DNA of 64,000 nucleotides from Progne subis subis (GCA_022316685.1 JAKJHU010000076.1:1250001-1314000), one strand, 5' to 3'. Shown: positions 33,665 through 47,393, counted from the stretch's first letter. Notes: generated by a model not told the origin, from the letters alone. Program-made: numbers and translations.

Positions 33665-36600
33665 TATGATGTGGCAACTTTAAAAATTCAAAGCTCCAGT
33701 TGCTCTTTCCCCTGAGGATTTTCTTCCTATACCATTTAACTTTTCCTGGCATCTTTCTTCCTTTCCTTTTATACTACAAATTTCCCCTAAGCAATGAGAA
33801 CTTGTATTTGCATCTTTGACAGCAAAGGGGAGACTGACAGATGGAAGCAATGCTCTCGTTGAATAATGCAAGATGTTGTGACACTGACAGTAATAAGGAG
33901 TCCTAAATAATAGGTCCTTCTTGATACAATTTAAAAATATGCTTCCTATTGTCTCAGCCACCAGCAAACCAGCTCATAACTACTGCCTCAAGAGTAAGCC
34001 TGAGTTCTATCCATCTCAGCGACAGCTGACAACAGGAAACTAATCTCTCTTAAAAATATTTCCCAATCACTTTTTTTTGTAATTAAATCAACAGTGTTCA
34101 ACCACAAGTACAGGAAAATAACTCTCTCTTTTATGACATTTCAGAGCAAGCAGTGGGCTTAAGTTTTACTCATCGCTGCCCTGAGGAAAGTCGGTTCCAA
34201 TTAAAGTTGTCTGCATCACCTAATCCCAGTCAAGAACCTGTTCACTTTTGTGTTTTCATTATTTTTCCAGTGGTGCCCACAGATATTAATAAAGAGGAAA
34301 GAAATTGTGATACAATGGTAAATCTTACAGGCTTAAAACACCCATGGGCGTAAAACTATCTGAATCCTATAGCACTGACACAACTGCCTGAGGATTTCAT
34401 CCTTAGGATTTCATTGCTTTGTCTTAGTGTCTATCATTTTATTTGGTACATTATTTTTCACATTAAAAGAAATCAGAAGTGACTTGAAAGTTACTTCAAA
34501 AGGTGAAAAATTGGTTCTTTTCAGGTTACACTTTTAATTATGCTTATAAATTGATATAACTTATACCATTAGAGAGGCTTTATTAACTTTTATAGTTTTT
34601 GAACTACAGTTTCAATAATATAATTTTGTAATTAGTGACTCATAGTCTTTCAGTAATGGAATTTCTGGAAAATGCTGTCAGAATTAGAAAGAAAGAGGGA
34701 AAGATACAAGAAGGGCAAACTGTATTAGAATATAGTTATTTTTTTATAGAGGCTTATGCCCCCGAACAACCAATGAAATTTTCATAGATGCTAGTAGTTA
34801 ATTGTGCTCAAGTTCAGAGTTGCATGGAAGATTTGGCATGCAATAAAAGTTCAAAACAACAGCAAAAGCATCTACAGTTATCACAAGAAAAATGTGATGT
34901 AATCAAGAACAAAAAAATGCAACTACTTTTCAGAGTTACAGCCATGGTCAATACAGTATATACTTTTACTTATCTTTGGTTTGGTGTGGTCCTGGCATAG
35001 CTGAGACAGCTTGTCCGGTATGCCTCTACAGCCTCAGCCTGAAGCACGTCACAGATCCCCAGTGCTCAGCATTATCTGTTACTGTGCGACCATAGCAAAA
35101 TTTAATTCAGCATGGGATTTGCTAAACCCTATGTTCAATAAGCTGATTAAAGTCCATTTCTGTATTTTTTTATTACATTGTCATTGACAGTGCAATCAGA
35201 CTTTAAGTTATAGCTGTTTTTCTATTCCTGTCTTTATCTGGTATTGCTGAGTAACTGAGTGCCACCTGCACTAAACAAACCCTTCCCCAGCCATACCCAT
35301 CATTTCTGTGGACATAGTTTATCACATCAGCCTTATTAGCTGATGTATAAAAACAGACACAGCAATGGAAAAGTCATCTTAATGTTATCTTCCTTTGCAA
35401 AGAACCAGTATTGCAACTAGCAAATTCTATACTGTGGCTTCAGAACCTTTCTCCATTGCAACTGCTTCCCCAATGTATTGCAGATTGCAGTAGGTAGAGA
35501 TAAGCAAAATAAATATAGACCATTAGCTAAAGCTGTTGAGCATCTTCAAATGTATACAAAAAATATCCAAGTTTCCTTTTATTTCTAAGAAATCAATGTA
35601 GATAAAAAACATCAAGGGTATACTTCTCCCTCCATTGGACACCAAACATCTATTTGAGACACTAAAGTTATATCTTTTGTTCAGTTTAAGATATAAATTA
35701 AGACACAGGTCTTATTTAAAATCTTAAGAGTTTGCCAAAATGTCTGAACCTGAACTATATTCCCTTTAAAGTGATGACTACATGTCACTGGTTATACTAT
35801 ATAATGTGAATACAGGTAGGAAAAATACTTAGAATAATATGATAGAAAAAGGCAAATTAAAGCAAAATAAAATTCCATACAATTGTACTTATGGGGAATA
35901 CCTATCTATGGTGTAGGAGTTTGCATGGCTTCACCTGAAATTGCAGAGAAGAATGGTTCACAAATAATCTTAAAACTGTTTTCTACCATCTCTGCAGTGC
36001 TCGTGTGGTGGTATTCTCCTAGGAGGAGACTTTTATCAAACATCCTCTGTTGTGTCAGGAGATACAAAGTTATACAAACTGCATGGATCTTAAAAGAGTC
36101 TTCAATACTTAGTGGATACCAAAGCCACTGTGTGAAAGCCTCCTTCCAAGGTCAAGGGAGAGCTGGTGACATCCAACATGACGCAAAAGATCACCACCTC
36201 CTTCCTGGTCTTGCATTCAGCAGTGTGGGAGATAAGTGATTCTGTATGTGTCAGGACACTCCAACTTTCCTGTTTTCTGCTACAAAATCTGCTGCTCACG
36301 TCTAAGTGATTTGCAAAACTCTCATAGGAGAAAAGGCAAAGGAAAATTATACTACACAGATACATCATAGCTGGACTTGTGGAAAAGGATCTGCAGTGTC
36401 TTCTATTGATCCAAGTTCTTCCATAAATATCTGGAAGGCAGTGTCTTATTCCAGCTGTGTGTGAAGGTGTAACAAAATCAGTACTGAAAATAATAAGAAA
36501 CAACAGAAAAACAAACTTAAAAAATCTGTAAAAATTATAACCCTTACCAAGTGAAATGAAAGATACCAAGTTTATAAGACCTCATCATTTAAGAAAAACT
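33665..36600. other. Unique-looking non-coding DNA with one 155-codon frame
   Basis: No recognised gene or repeat. The minus-strand frame 36102-36569 is the longest frame in the window, with an N-terminal hydrophobic stretch (residues about 14-31) but no recognisable family, and a plus-strand frame of 118 codons (35883-36239) overlaps it. I treat both as chance. Confidence 0.45.
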
Positions 36601-38775
36601 TTTTTTTTTTCATTTTAAAAAACAAGGTAAAGACCTATTTGAACATCTGTCTCTGATTTTCTAATTTTTATTTAATCCTAATACTCATACAACACTTGAA
36701 GTGATCCTGACAGATATCTGATAATGAATCTGCTTTGAAACTCATCCAGAGAAGAAAAACCTGTTCAGGGAATACAGTGCTCTATCTCAAAGAGAATAAG
36801 TTTAGATCAGCCTGTTAATACAATTACATTTGTACAATTCTTGGAATGTTTGCTAAGTGTTGTGAGGAAATAAAAACTGGCTAGGCATAACTTTGAATCC
36901 ATCTCCTGCCTGCCTGTGAGTTAGAGTGTAACATGATTTTCCTCCTCTGAGGAGAGTGGAGATGTGTGACTGTAGATTCCTAACTTTAAAGGAATACTCA
37001 TGTGATCTATAATTTCAATTTAAAGTTGTGACAGCTGCCCATGACTGAAATATTTTGATTCATCCACTGAGAATTTTTCTTTTCTATTTTCAAAGTATCT
37101 CCCAGTTCTTTTAAGGTTTATTCATCCCACCACCAGATGAAAGAATGTTATGGCCATTCCATTTGGGCTTTTCCCCCAGTTAGAACCACTGAAGGAAATT
37201 ATATAGGTGTTTGAAAAGCATGCCTTTGAGGTACTACACTATCATCTTATTACAGAACTTCCTGAAGAAGTAGCAAACAGCAATAACAAACCCTTAAGTT
37301 TACGGGCAAAATATCAGATATTTTATATTTCTGCATCTTCTTTTTTTTTTTCCTGCCAGAAGTCGCATTCACTGATCAGAAAATTCCTGGTCTACTTTTA
37401 TACCACAAGAAAGAGAGGGACATTTATCCATTTTATCATCCCTAATTTTAATGGGTTTTGTAATTCATGGTTCTAACTAGGCTTCACTCACAACTGATAA
37501 CGGCTTACCCAAAAACAATGAGAAGCACTTGTCCTCTCAGTCCTTTTCAGGCTACTGCAATGTCCAGATGACCTTTACATGTAAACTTCCCCACCTTACT
37601 GACAAGAGTAACACAGCCCTTCTTGTCTGATAAGCCAGCCAAAATTCATTGCTTGTCACTCCACATCAAAGCAAAAGCAACGTGGAATTAAATGTGGATG
37701 CTGAGCTGGCTAGATCTCTGAGAGTGAAGACACTCTTCCATTCAGAGCTTCAGTGGAAAAGACAGAAGGAGTTTAATCAGCTTTTCAATATATACTTCTG
37801 AAGTAATAGGGCAGCTTTCTGACTAGGGTAATTTTATTTATAAAGAAAGTGCAGTTTGTTGCGTTTGTTTAGAGTAAAACATTTCAGCTCAGCTGAAGTA
37901 ATGAGCATCCTCAGGGATTCTGCAAGAAGCCTTTGCTATCCATGGTACAGCAGGCAGGCTGAGATTGGACCAAAGCTCATTGGAGGAGTCACCAGTTCTG
38001 CTTTGATTGCTCTAAGTGCCTAGCAGCATGGCATGTGTTTTTTTTGACTACAGGTTTGGAACTTTAAAACCTGAGATGAACAAGCAAGTAGGGTAATAGT
38101 TAGCTACAGAAAATCAGTTTGTAGAACAATTTGCAGATCAGGTTGGTTTTAACTAAGTATGAGTAGAATTCTAAAAAATCACCTTTCTCTTACCATGTCA
38201 TTATCCATATTTCAGACTCTCAGAGTTTTTTGATGACTTAGGACTCAAGAATGAAACACAATGAGAGCAACCTGGGAAGAAGCTTAAAACAGAGGGTAGG
38301 CTGATGGCCATGGATGTGTCCTTTGATGAAGGTTAGAGTAGGTGACCCTTCCGGTGTGGAATTAAGTCCTCCTGAAGAATAGAAAGGAGATTTGTTTGTA
38401 TTATCTAGTACCTGGCTAGCCAAAATGACTGAATAAAGGGCTGACTTTTCATATCTTTTAAGGCTATTGATAAAATGGTTATGTCAAAGCCATATACCAC
38501 AGGAAAAGTAAACAATACAGATTTTATCTAAAATATATAAAATTCACACAGCAGGAAGGCTGTTATGTTCTGTCCAGCCATCATGCAGGAAGAACCCATA
38601 TTTCTCGTGATTTTCCTGCCCTTATTTCATACTTTGTTTTTATTTGGGCTGTGTATCTGTATACTGCATGAAAAGGATGATAAAGCCATTATACTGTACA
38701 AGATATTAAAATACAGAAAACCATGTTTCAGTCAAGCCATCTGCTCCATTTTCACAAGAGCTATGTGTATAAGGG
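36601..38775. other. Unique-looking non-coding DNA
   Basis: No gene or mobile element recognised. Short T runs occur at 36599-36610, about 37340 and about 38038. Confidence 0.5.
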
Positions 38776-38924
38776 AAAAAAAAAAAAAAAAGAAAGGGAA
38801 AAAACAGCTAAACAGAAATAATGCTAAGGTTACAGGAAAAATGGTGGGAAAAAAGTAAACATATTTTCATTATATATCCAGTTAAAAATTCTGCTTCTCT
38901 TTTTTTTTAAAAAAAAAAAAAAAA
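38776..38924. repeat. Cluster of A and T homopolymers
   Basis: An A16 run (38776-38791) with an A/G-rich tail, and a T9-A16 junction at 38900-38924 that is locally self-complementary. Confidence 0.85.
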
Positions 38925-39428
38925 TTACACTTGGATTGCAAGTTAAAGGATTAAAAATAAACATAAGGGAATTTGGAATAGTCTTTGCTCAAAACATTTA
39001 AACATAATGAAACTGTCAATTTTTTTTATTTCTCTTATGATAAAACAATCAAAACTGATTTGAAAAATCAGAAAATTTTATATATTCTGGAACCTATATT
39101 TTTAGCAGAAAAAAAATTAACTGAAAAATTGTTTCTTATTCTATGTGGTGTAAAGGAACCTAGGAAAAAGGAGCCTAGGAAAAACTCCCCTTATCAGACC
39201 AACTTTAACTTTTTACTTAGATTTCCTTTTCTTTCTCCATGTCTTCCTTGACTTCTGTAGAATCAAATATCTTGCACTGATATTGATAGGCCAAACAAAT
39301 TCACTTACATTTCCAGGCCAATGACAACAATAAGGCTATTCAATTATGAACAAAAATAACATTATTTAGTTCAATTAAGTGCCATAGAGACAGTTGTTTT
39401 TGTATTACCACAGTGTAATATCAGTATT

Positions 39429-39433
<5 letters not shown>
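38925..39433. other. Unique-looking non-coding DNA
   Basis: AT-rich. It contains a short direct repeat around 39154-39184, where GGAACCTAGGAAAAA is followed by GGAGCCTAGGAAAAA. Confidence 0.5.

Positions 39434-39465
<32 letters not shown>
39434..39465. repeat. Poly-T tract (32 T)
   Basis: Thirty-two consecutive Ts, the longest uninterrupted single-base T run in the window. Confidence 0.95.
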
Positions 39466-39466
<1 letters not shown>

Positions 39467-40832
39467 GTGCAGAAGTTTCTGGTTATTTTAAACAATATTT
39501 TAAATAATTTTAGGCAAAACCACATTTCCAAAGGAGATGTATCAAGTTTTCCACTAGAACAGAAAGTATGTTTCCAATAAAAGATTTATAGTACTTGTTG
39601 TACCTAATAACAGACATCAGGTTATTCACCTCAAGCCTCTTTACTTTCCAAAGCAGAAGCTACAGTGAGAGCTGTATTTTTAGGGTCAATGTAGTGTAGC
39701 TGTTCAAGCAGTCTTTTGTCCTAAACTGATGTGCAGTTTTTAAAACCACTATTATGAAGCTCTTTAAAAAATCACTTCTAGGGGAAACGTAGCCATTTCC
39801 ATTCAAGATCATTGTTCCCATAGACCGCCTAGTTGCTGATTTCATTACTAGTGCTCTCTCATCAAATAACCATGTTGCTGCCATTCTGTATTTACAGTAC
39901 ACGAGTGATCAAAACTCCTTGCTGGAGCTCAATCAAGTCATCTGGTGGAGCACCCATGTCCTTCAGCACCTACAAGAAACAAGCAGTGTGCTATGAAGTC
40001 CTACATTTTTCTCATCAGAACAAAAACCAGATCTTCAGCTCAGTTTTAAATCTTTTAAATCAAGAAAAGCTCTAGCAGTATTATAACATGCAACTAAGGT
40101 CTGATCATTCAATCTTTTCTTTGTTTCCCATCGGTTTAAATAAAGACATTCAACCAAGCTGTGGTTCTGAGCACACTGCACGAGTCAGACCTGCTTGCAC
40201 AGACAGAAGGAGATACTTGCTTTCTTTGTCTAGCAGGGGAACATCTGAGATCGCTGAGCATCCCAATATCACTGTGCCCATGCAACCTGACAGCAATAGC
40301 ACCTCGCCCCCAACACTCAAAAAATATCTACATAACTCTGACCAGGGGCACAGGCTTTTGTCTGTGAAAGATGGGCAGATATTTCTTCATATGTATCTTG
40401 ATAATGCTTTGTCTTATAGTAGAATGACATTTTTGATTGCATCTATGTATTTATAAAAGTGTGGGTAAAAAAGAGACAAACCCCAGCTACTTTGGAGGAT
40501 GTGACTTCTGTCAGAGAATAAGGATTCCTCTCTTAGGGAGTATTTTCAAAGGGAGATTTAAAAAAAAAAGACAGTTTTTTCTGAGAAAAGTCAAGCTTCA
40601 GGCTGTGCAGAATAGAGGGATACTGAGGAGGTAGGGCGGCAGTCCTTCCTTTATAAAGTTATATGCTATTTATTTCACTGATTCTGCAGCTATCTTTCTG
40701 TTCCCTATTTTTAGAGACATTGATTATTTCATTCACTGCCTGAGCAAGAGGCAAACTGAATCAATCAGTCAAACAAGTAATGTAACTGTTGATTAATTCT
40801 GGTATTCAGTGTACATTGCAGCCAAGAGAACC
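39466..40832. other. Non-coding DNA with moderately complex open frames
   Basis: Frames at 39660-39902 (minus, 80 codons) and 40088-40456 (plus, 122 codons) have a less biased residue composition than most random frames here, but no recognisable domain and no convincing splice sites. No repeat family recognised. Not annotated as genes. Confidence 0.4.
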
Positions 40833-41452
40833 CATTTTTAATTGAAAGAAAAGAAAAAAAAAAAGAAGAAAGAAGAGTAGTTTAACTTTATATAACAGCT
40901 TTAAAACCAAAAGCATGTGATCATTTCACAAGCTACAGGACATGACTCAAAACAGTAACAAAATGCAAAAATAATCTGTCTAGCCCTCCCAAGGGAACTG
41001 CAGCTAAGATTACCCTATATATGGTTACTATCTATACAATGATTTTCTCAGTGTCTGAAGGCAATTTCATCTCTCGTATTTCTCTGGAAATAAAAACAGC
41101 TATATTAGCCATAACGCGACTATCTGTTGGTCTGCCATGAGTACAGCAAAAACAGGATCATCCTGATCTAAGCTTGAGTGATGAAATCTGAATTGGTTTA
41201 GATACATCCAAGACATAATGAATGGTTTTATAATAGTCCATCAAATCAAGGCTCACGCTCCAAATTGAGGAAAAAACTTTTCAGATGAGTAGATTAAAAA
41301 ATGTCACTGAATTACTAAGGACAGCAATACTTACTTATTATTGTTTTGAGTCATGTTTTCTGCAGCTTGTAAAGTGATCAGATGCTTTTGCTTTTAAAGC
41401 TGTTATATGAAGTTAAACTACTCTCTTTCTTTTTTTTTTTATTAAAAATACT
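40833..41452. repeat. Diverged inverted duplication, arms about 85-150 bp
   Basis: The core left arm, 40876-40959 (beginning AGTAGTTTAACTTTATATAA), is reverse-complementary to 41337-41422. There are roughly ten substitutions and a 2-bp gap over about 85 bp. Similarity seems to continue outward through the purine-rich runs (40852-40875 and 41421-41440) to ATTTTTAAT/ATTAAAAAT, giving arms up to about 120-150 bp. The 377-bp spacer is not palindromic. No terminal target duplication or known family was recognised. It is either an old foldback-type element or a template-switch inverted duplication. Confidence 0.8.
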
Positions 41453-41504
41453 GCATTGAGATATACATCAGTCCATTGGCATAAATGCAGATCAAAGCTC
41501 AAGG

Positions 41505-41602
41505 TTGTGGGGGGTTTTTTGGTTTTTTTTGTTTGTTTGTTTGGTTTTTTTGTTTGTTTTTTTTTTTTTGTTTGTTTGTTTTTTTTTGTTTTTTTGTTTT
41601 TT
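41505..41602. repeat. (TTTG)n T/G-rich low-complexity tract
   Basis: About 98 bp of T runs with interspersed TTTG units and GGGGGG at the left end, similar in make-up to 10858-10946. It lies just outside the right arm of the inverted duplication. Confidence 0.95.
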
Positions 41603-43130
41603 CTCTAATGCTTGTTACTTTCTATTCCTTATAATGTATTCCTTATAATGTATTCAGGAGATTTTCAAAGCACTGAGAAAGGGACAAGGAAGAGACTGAA
41701 AATGTTGTGGTAAGAGGCTGTGTAGGGATGAACACAAATCCTTCTGAATTTCATTTTCCCAAATATCACTCTTCATAGAACAACTTGTTCTTTGCAGCAG
41801 CTAATACTTTAAAACCATGCATATATCAACATCACCTGAGTGAAATGAACTTATTTCAGCTTGATTATGCTCAAAAAATTACGGTGAGTTTATAGGAATA
41901 AAACATAAATATTACATTAGTCTCAAACTGCTTCAATTTTGATAACCCACCATTATTTGCAGCAGATATTATTAATTTTTGCTTTGGAATACATTCTTAT
42001 ATATATAAATGAATAAAATATGAGAATAAAAAGGTAAATTTTGTCATTCAAGTATGGCATAATAGATAAATATATTATATAGAAAGATCATATTTTAATT
42101 TTAAAGGCTGTGAATGAAATCTTTTCCAGCATTTTGTTTCATTTACAAAAATAGTTTCAGAATTACAAGGATTTCATAATGCCAGACCTTAATTTATAAA
42201 AACTCTGATGCCTTTTTAAAAGTTATATCCTTATATAAAAATATAAAAGGTTATATAGAGATATATAAAAGATAATTATATGGTAATCTTGTTTTTAGAC
42301 TGTCTTCCTGTGTTCACTGCTTAACAGAGACTATTACAGAGACTATATGTAAAGTATTTTTTAAGGTTTTTTAAGTACAAAAATAGGGATAGACTGACAT
42401 TTTTAGTGAAAGGATACTAGCTACATTGCTCTCACAATACATTTTCTGAAACAGACATAATTACAAAAACTGATCTAGACACAGATAAAAAAAAAACCTG
42501 TTAAGTAGCTAAGCATCTTCAGACTAGGCGTGAAATTATGATTAATTAGGAATATACATGTAAGAGTTTTGTGAACACTGTTAAAAATGATATCGTGAAA
42601 TAGAATAAAAGTGATAATGAGAGCCTTTTTAAACATTTTACTGCAACTCATTATGAATGTCCATTTGAAAATATCAGAATGTTATATAACAGAAGACACA
42701 TGATAGGCTGGGGATAGTGATTTTCCTTATTGATTCTTCAGGTAAAGTGTGGGTCTTGTTCTCTACACAAAAATTAAAAGAGGAGTTGTAGCAATTTGTG
42801 CTAATGATACAGAGTCTACTATCAGATTTCCATTGTGGGACCATTTTGGGGACATTTGGCTTTTTTGTGTTGATCTTCCAAGAAAAAAATGCTCAGCTGC
42901 ATATTACTGGTGCTTCCAAAATAGTAGTAGTGATGGCTGCATGATCTACAGTAGCAGCATTATTATCAGTGATGATCTAGTATTGGATAACAGGACATTA
43001 AACAAGGCTATTCAAAGCCATAGTATGCAATACATTTAATAAACAACATCAAGCAAAACAAGGTCTGTGATTCTAGGCATTATGTTGATGAACTTATCCT
43101 ATCTACTATGTAAGCTTATAAATATTTAAA
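41603..43130. other. Very AT-rich non-coding DNA
   Basis: No gene recognised. A 14-bp CCTTATAATGTATT is tandemly repeated at about 41628-41655. The 96-codon plus-strand frame at 42749-43039 has no domain. Confidence 0.45.
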
Positions 43131-46100
43131 GTAAGTGTGAGATAGTCAACCTTACATTTTCCCTGTGTCAAGAGAAGCCATATGCTTTGACTCAAAAGTT
43201 ACTTAGGCTTTAGGGCTAAAAATAAATTAAATTAAAAAAAAACTTGAAAAAACCTGCAGCAAATCTTAAAAAACTTCTCAAATCCTCACACTTTTTTCTG
43301 AAATTGCAGTTTTCATCTACAAACAACATGAACTGTCCTGGAAACACAACAGTTCTCATGAAAACTTCAGTGAGTGTAAGAAGGAGAGCAGTATTAAATA
43401 GATTTCATTGAGAACTCAAAGATCAGTGACCTTTTCAACACTGCTAAATTTCAGCTCATAAAGGTTTGGTGGATAGAAATTTTCTCCAAATGAATCTCTG
43501 GTTTTTAGTTGTTTCAAAAAACTGCTTGAGATATTTTGACAATAAAAAATTACTTCAATTAACTTTGAAACAACTTCTGATTTCAAACAAGACAGTCTTA
43601 CTTGGGTGGAATTTCTAATGCCAAAATTTAAGGACAGTTTTCAAAACACATACACAATCAATTCTGAACTTTTCACCAGTAGAATTCCATTTAAACCTAT
43701 AAAGATCTTATGAGAACTTCTATTTTGGGGCAAAAGTTATTCTCAGAGACCAATTCCAACAAATATTAAATCACCTATTCCTGCCTGCAAATTCACCCGA
43801 GTGGGAGCTCCCTGGCTCCCAGATCAGTAATCAATTCCCCTTTTCATCATACTTTCATATGGCTTGATGGATCATTGAAGGTCTCAGTTAAACCTCTCTT
43901 GCATCAGACAGCAGCACATGGCAATTAGTTGTGCAGTCATATGCCTGCCTTGGAAACTTTTCCAGTTTGCTCTTGAAACTTAAAAGATAACAATATTGCA
44001 AAACTCCTTCTGGCAACAGGACAGACTTTGGGTTTGAAATTTAGAAACTTGATTTTATTCTTTCCCATTTCAGGTATAATCTGAATATTCTGATTTTTCT
44101 CTCAGCATGTTTTTTTCCATATGCTACCTCCCTGAATTTGACCTGCACCAGCCATTCCAAACTTGAACACTAAAAATTACATTTCTTCAGAGTACTTCTG
44201 TATTAACCTGCTATACCATTTCACTATGACACTCTGTATGTTAGTGACTAATGGAGAAAGAGTGGAATTTTCAAGTTCATCCTTTGTGGTTACATTTGCA
44301 GCAGTGAAATCCAGTGTATCTGGCCTCTGTCACCTAATGTGTTAAAAAGCCATCAAATGTGTCCTATTTGGAAACACTCCGGTGTTAACAAACATTGAGA
44401 TCTGTGTGTAGAACTGTACATATAGCATTTTAGGGGCTTTAATGCCACTGGGAGCTTTAGTGGCTGTTGGCCTCTGTCTGTCCCCTCTTATGACCATATG
44501 TCCAGCAGTATTACATCTTAGAATGGGCTGGAAACTCATTATCTGGGCTTTTCAGACCATGGCAATTTGACTAAGTACGAGGATGTTCAGTTATTAATAC
44601 CAAGAACAACATGTTTCTCTACCAAAGATGTACTAATATCATGAACAATATCAATGCTGAGGAATCATATATATTAATATAGTATTTGGATTCATATTTA
44701 AGCCTCAGGATCCAGGAAGATGTCCTTAGCAGTCAAGTTTTTAGAAACCTGCCTTTTTCTTTGCTGCAGATTAGGGAAATGATAGGAGTCAGCTCAGCAA
44801 CTGAGTTTGTCACACAACTATGAACTACAAAAAAAGGAAGTTTTGGAACAAACACTGTCTTTAAATGAAACATAGTTTCAATTGAATAAATTAATGGCTC
44901 TTAAAGCATGTGTGTGTGAAGGTAAAAGACAAAGAAGGCAGGTGAGGGAGAGGGTACAAAATGAAGAGTAGAAAAAAATTCTTTGTGGAATAAACAAACA
45001 CCTTGCACAAACACCATGGTCACATGCACTGTCTGAAGTTTTTGTTTTTCTTGCTCCACTGCACTGATGTATTTTGACAGGATATTTTGTTCTGCCTCTA
45101 GGGTTTTTAGGGAAAAGGAATTCATGGGCTATTACTGTTCCAGTGAAGAGTTTTGACTGAAATGTTTTGGCTCATTTCCTTGAGCTATGCATTAGCCAGA
45201 TGGTTTGATGCATGTACCATGCCACCCTGTTTGATCCTGCTGTTGGACTTTAGCTCCTGTTCCACTGTCAAAGGGAAGGATTATTATGAATGTTCTCATT
45301 AATATTCACACTGAAGAGTGATCTGACTGCCACTTCGCTCGTACTGCAGGTTAAGTAAGGCTGCCCTGTCAAAACAGAGAAAAATCTTTACCTCTACTAA
45401 TGCAAACCAGTCTGAGAGAGGATTTTGAGCAGAAAATTAGATTCCAGTATTAAGGGCTTCCCTCTTCTTTGACAGGGATTTACTATGACAAAATCTCTTC
45501 TTCATTATGAAATAAGAAAAACAGTATCTAACACTTTCAGATAGAGGAAAAATATACTTTACAAGGTTTTGTGATAAAATACTTGCATGAAAATTGATAG
45601 AATTGTGAACTTATTAACAACATGACTATATTTGATGCAGTACTTCAAATCCCTGCTCATGGGCAGGACCTATTATGTGAGGTATGGATATACATATACA
45701 TCACATAAACCTGATACTTCTTCTGGGTGGGTATCCAAATAAGAGCTAAAAGGTGCAGAGTAGACTGATGCTGTCATCCATCCAGTCCTAACAGGAAGTA
45801 ACATCCCATAGAGCTGAGGGGAAGCACACCCTGTGATACAGCAGACAATTTTCCCTAAGGCTGCTTTCCAAAGGTGCTGGGCAAATTCAGAGGAAAAAAT
45901 CATCTGGGTGCTCTCAACTTGAGAAAAAATCATGTGGAGAGGTATCAAAATTTTGTGAACACAGCTTTAAACACAGTGGGAAGCCTAGCCCTTATGCAAG
46001 GAACTTCGGTATCTGCTGCATTTCTTAACAGCTGATTCCTGCTATCCAGAGATTAAAAATGTCAACCTACACTGACTCAAAATTGATCATACATTAATTT

Positions 46101-47017
46101 TAATTTTTGAATGGCCAAAGCTATACCTTTTTCTCAAAATTACTTTCTGGGACTACTTTTCTTCTTCTTTAGAACACACTGAGCAATTGAGAGTATAGTG
46201 GTACTGGACTTAGTGAAGTATGTTGCTGAAGTAAGAAGATGCTGAAGAAGATGGTAGCCTCTGTCAGCCCACATAATGCAGCATTTAAAATTTCCTCCAC
46301 CATATATGATTTGCTGAATTCCTGTGATACTGAATTCCAGAGACTGACAATAATACAAGGAAAAGAAGAGATGTGATGGGAGTTCTAACTCAAAGAAATG
46401 TTTCTACCATGACTGAAAAGGAAAAGTTTTATGATTTTGATAAAAGATCTGCAACTTATACAGAATTCATTTGGCTTCTGTGCAGGAATTGTCACCTTCT
46501 TGGATTTTTCCTATTAATCTTGGAAAAAGAACAATTCGCTTTAACTGCATGAGACAGGATGCCAAATTCCTACTCATGGCATAGTCTACAAGTTCAGTAT
46601 AAATTAGCCTTTTGTTTTTTATCTCATGTAGTTGTGTTCTATATAACCACAGTGCATTATCATCTGTTTACTCTAGACAGTTGCAACAATGGAAAAGGTC
46701 CATCAACCTCCTACATGGCAAAATATACAGAAAAAACAGTCTCCGTTTGAGCAATTGACAGCATATTTGTGCTTATCCCAAGAACAAAAATCCATCTGGT
46801 AGAATATATATTATCTTATTGGACAATCGATATATTAGACAATAGATTTATGACATAACAACCTGTGGCATAAATAGATTTTGTTAGAAATAACAGCTTG
46901 TATAAGAATATGGTAAAATACCAGAAAGGTGAGGCCTTGAAAAGGATTTAGCTCTGCACAAGAACTTAAGCATGCAAGTGTAAATACCAGGAAGATGCCT
47001 AAACCCAGAAGTCATAG
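43131..47017. other. Unique-looking non-coding DNA
   Basis: No gene, LTR or CR1 fragment recognised. Frames at 44342-44539, 44901-45125, 45673-45948 and 46140-46358 (minus) are short and uninformative. Confidence 0.5.
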
Positions 47018-47058
47018 TATAATAGAATAGAATTATAGAATGAGTTGGGTTGGAAGGG
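47018..47058 (-). mobile_element. CR1 3' terminus, left of LTR insertion
   Basis: The reverse complement of a CR1 tail: TAGAATAGAATTATAGAATG then AGTTGGGTTGGAAGGG. The last six bases, GAAGGG (47053-47058), are repeated after the LTR at 47394-47399. The CR1 sequence continues beyond the LTR without a gap. Confidence 0.9.
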
Positions 47059-47393
47059 TGTCGCTGTAGGAAAAGAAAGAAAGATGAAAGACTCCAAGTA
47101 TTTCAGAAGACAACGAGTATAGAAGGCTTTATTGTCTAATTCTTACCACCTTTTATAAGGTGTGCCGATACAGACTTAACATAATTGGTGATTAGGAACG
47201 ACACCCCTCTAATCCCATTGGTGAAACTAGAGAAACAGCAAAATACCACCGGGAGAAAGATTATTTTGGGAAGGGATAGTTGTTTGCCAAGATTGTTTTG
47301 AGAAGAGACTTTCTCGAGAACTTTTCCCTTGGGAAACAGTTAGCACTGCTTGCAGGCTAAAATCTCTTCAGACTTAGAAATGTCAGACCCACA
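47059..47393 (-). mobile_element. Solo LTR, ERVK/alpharetrovirus-like, 335 bp, in CR1
   Basis: On the minus strand it begins TGTGGGTCTGACATTTC and ends TTCCTACAGCGACA, with TG...CA ends. It is flanked by a perfect 6-bp duplication, GAAGGG (47053-47058 and 47394-47399). Six-base duplications are typical of avian alpharetroviruses and ERVK-like elements; ERVL elements give five. Minus-strand signals are CACCAATGGG (CCAAT box, about 47215), TATAAAAG (47150-47157) and AATAAA (47128-47133), in the correct order. No viral genes are present, so this is a solo LTR left by recombination between two LTRs. Crisp ends and an intact duplication suggest relatively recent insertion. The family name is not certain. 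Confidence 0.9.

Noticed and set aside
33330..33752. 140-codon minus-strand frame rich in Lys-Gly-Lys-Glu-Arg repeats.
   Set aside because: It is the translation of the (CCTTT)n array and not a protein.
36102..36569. Longest open frame in the window (155 codons, minus) with a hydrophobic N-terminal stretch.
   Set aside because: No recognisable domain and an overlapping open frame on the other strand (35883-36239). No promoter or splice context. Length is compatible with chance in 64 kb.
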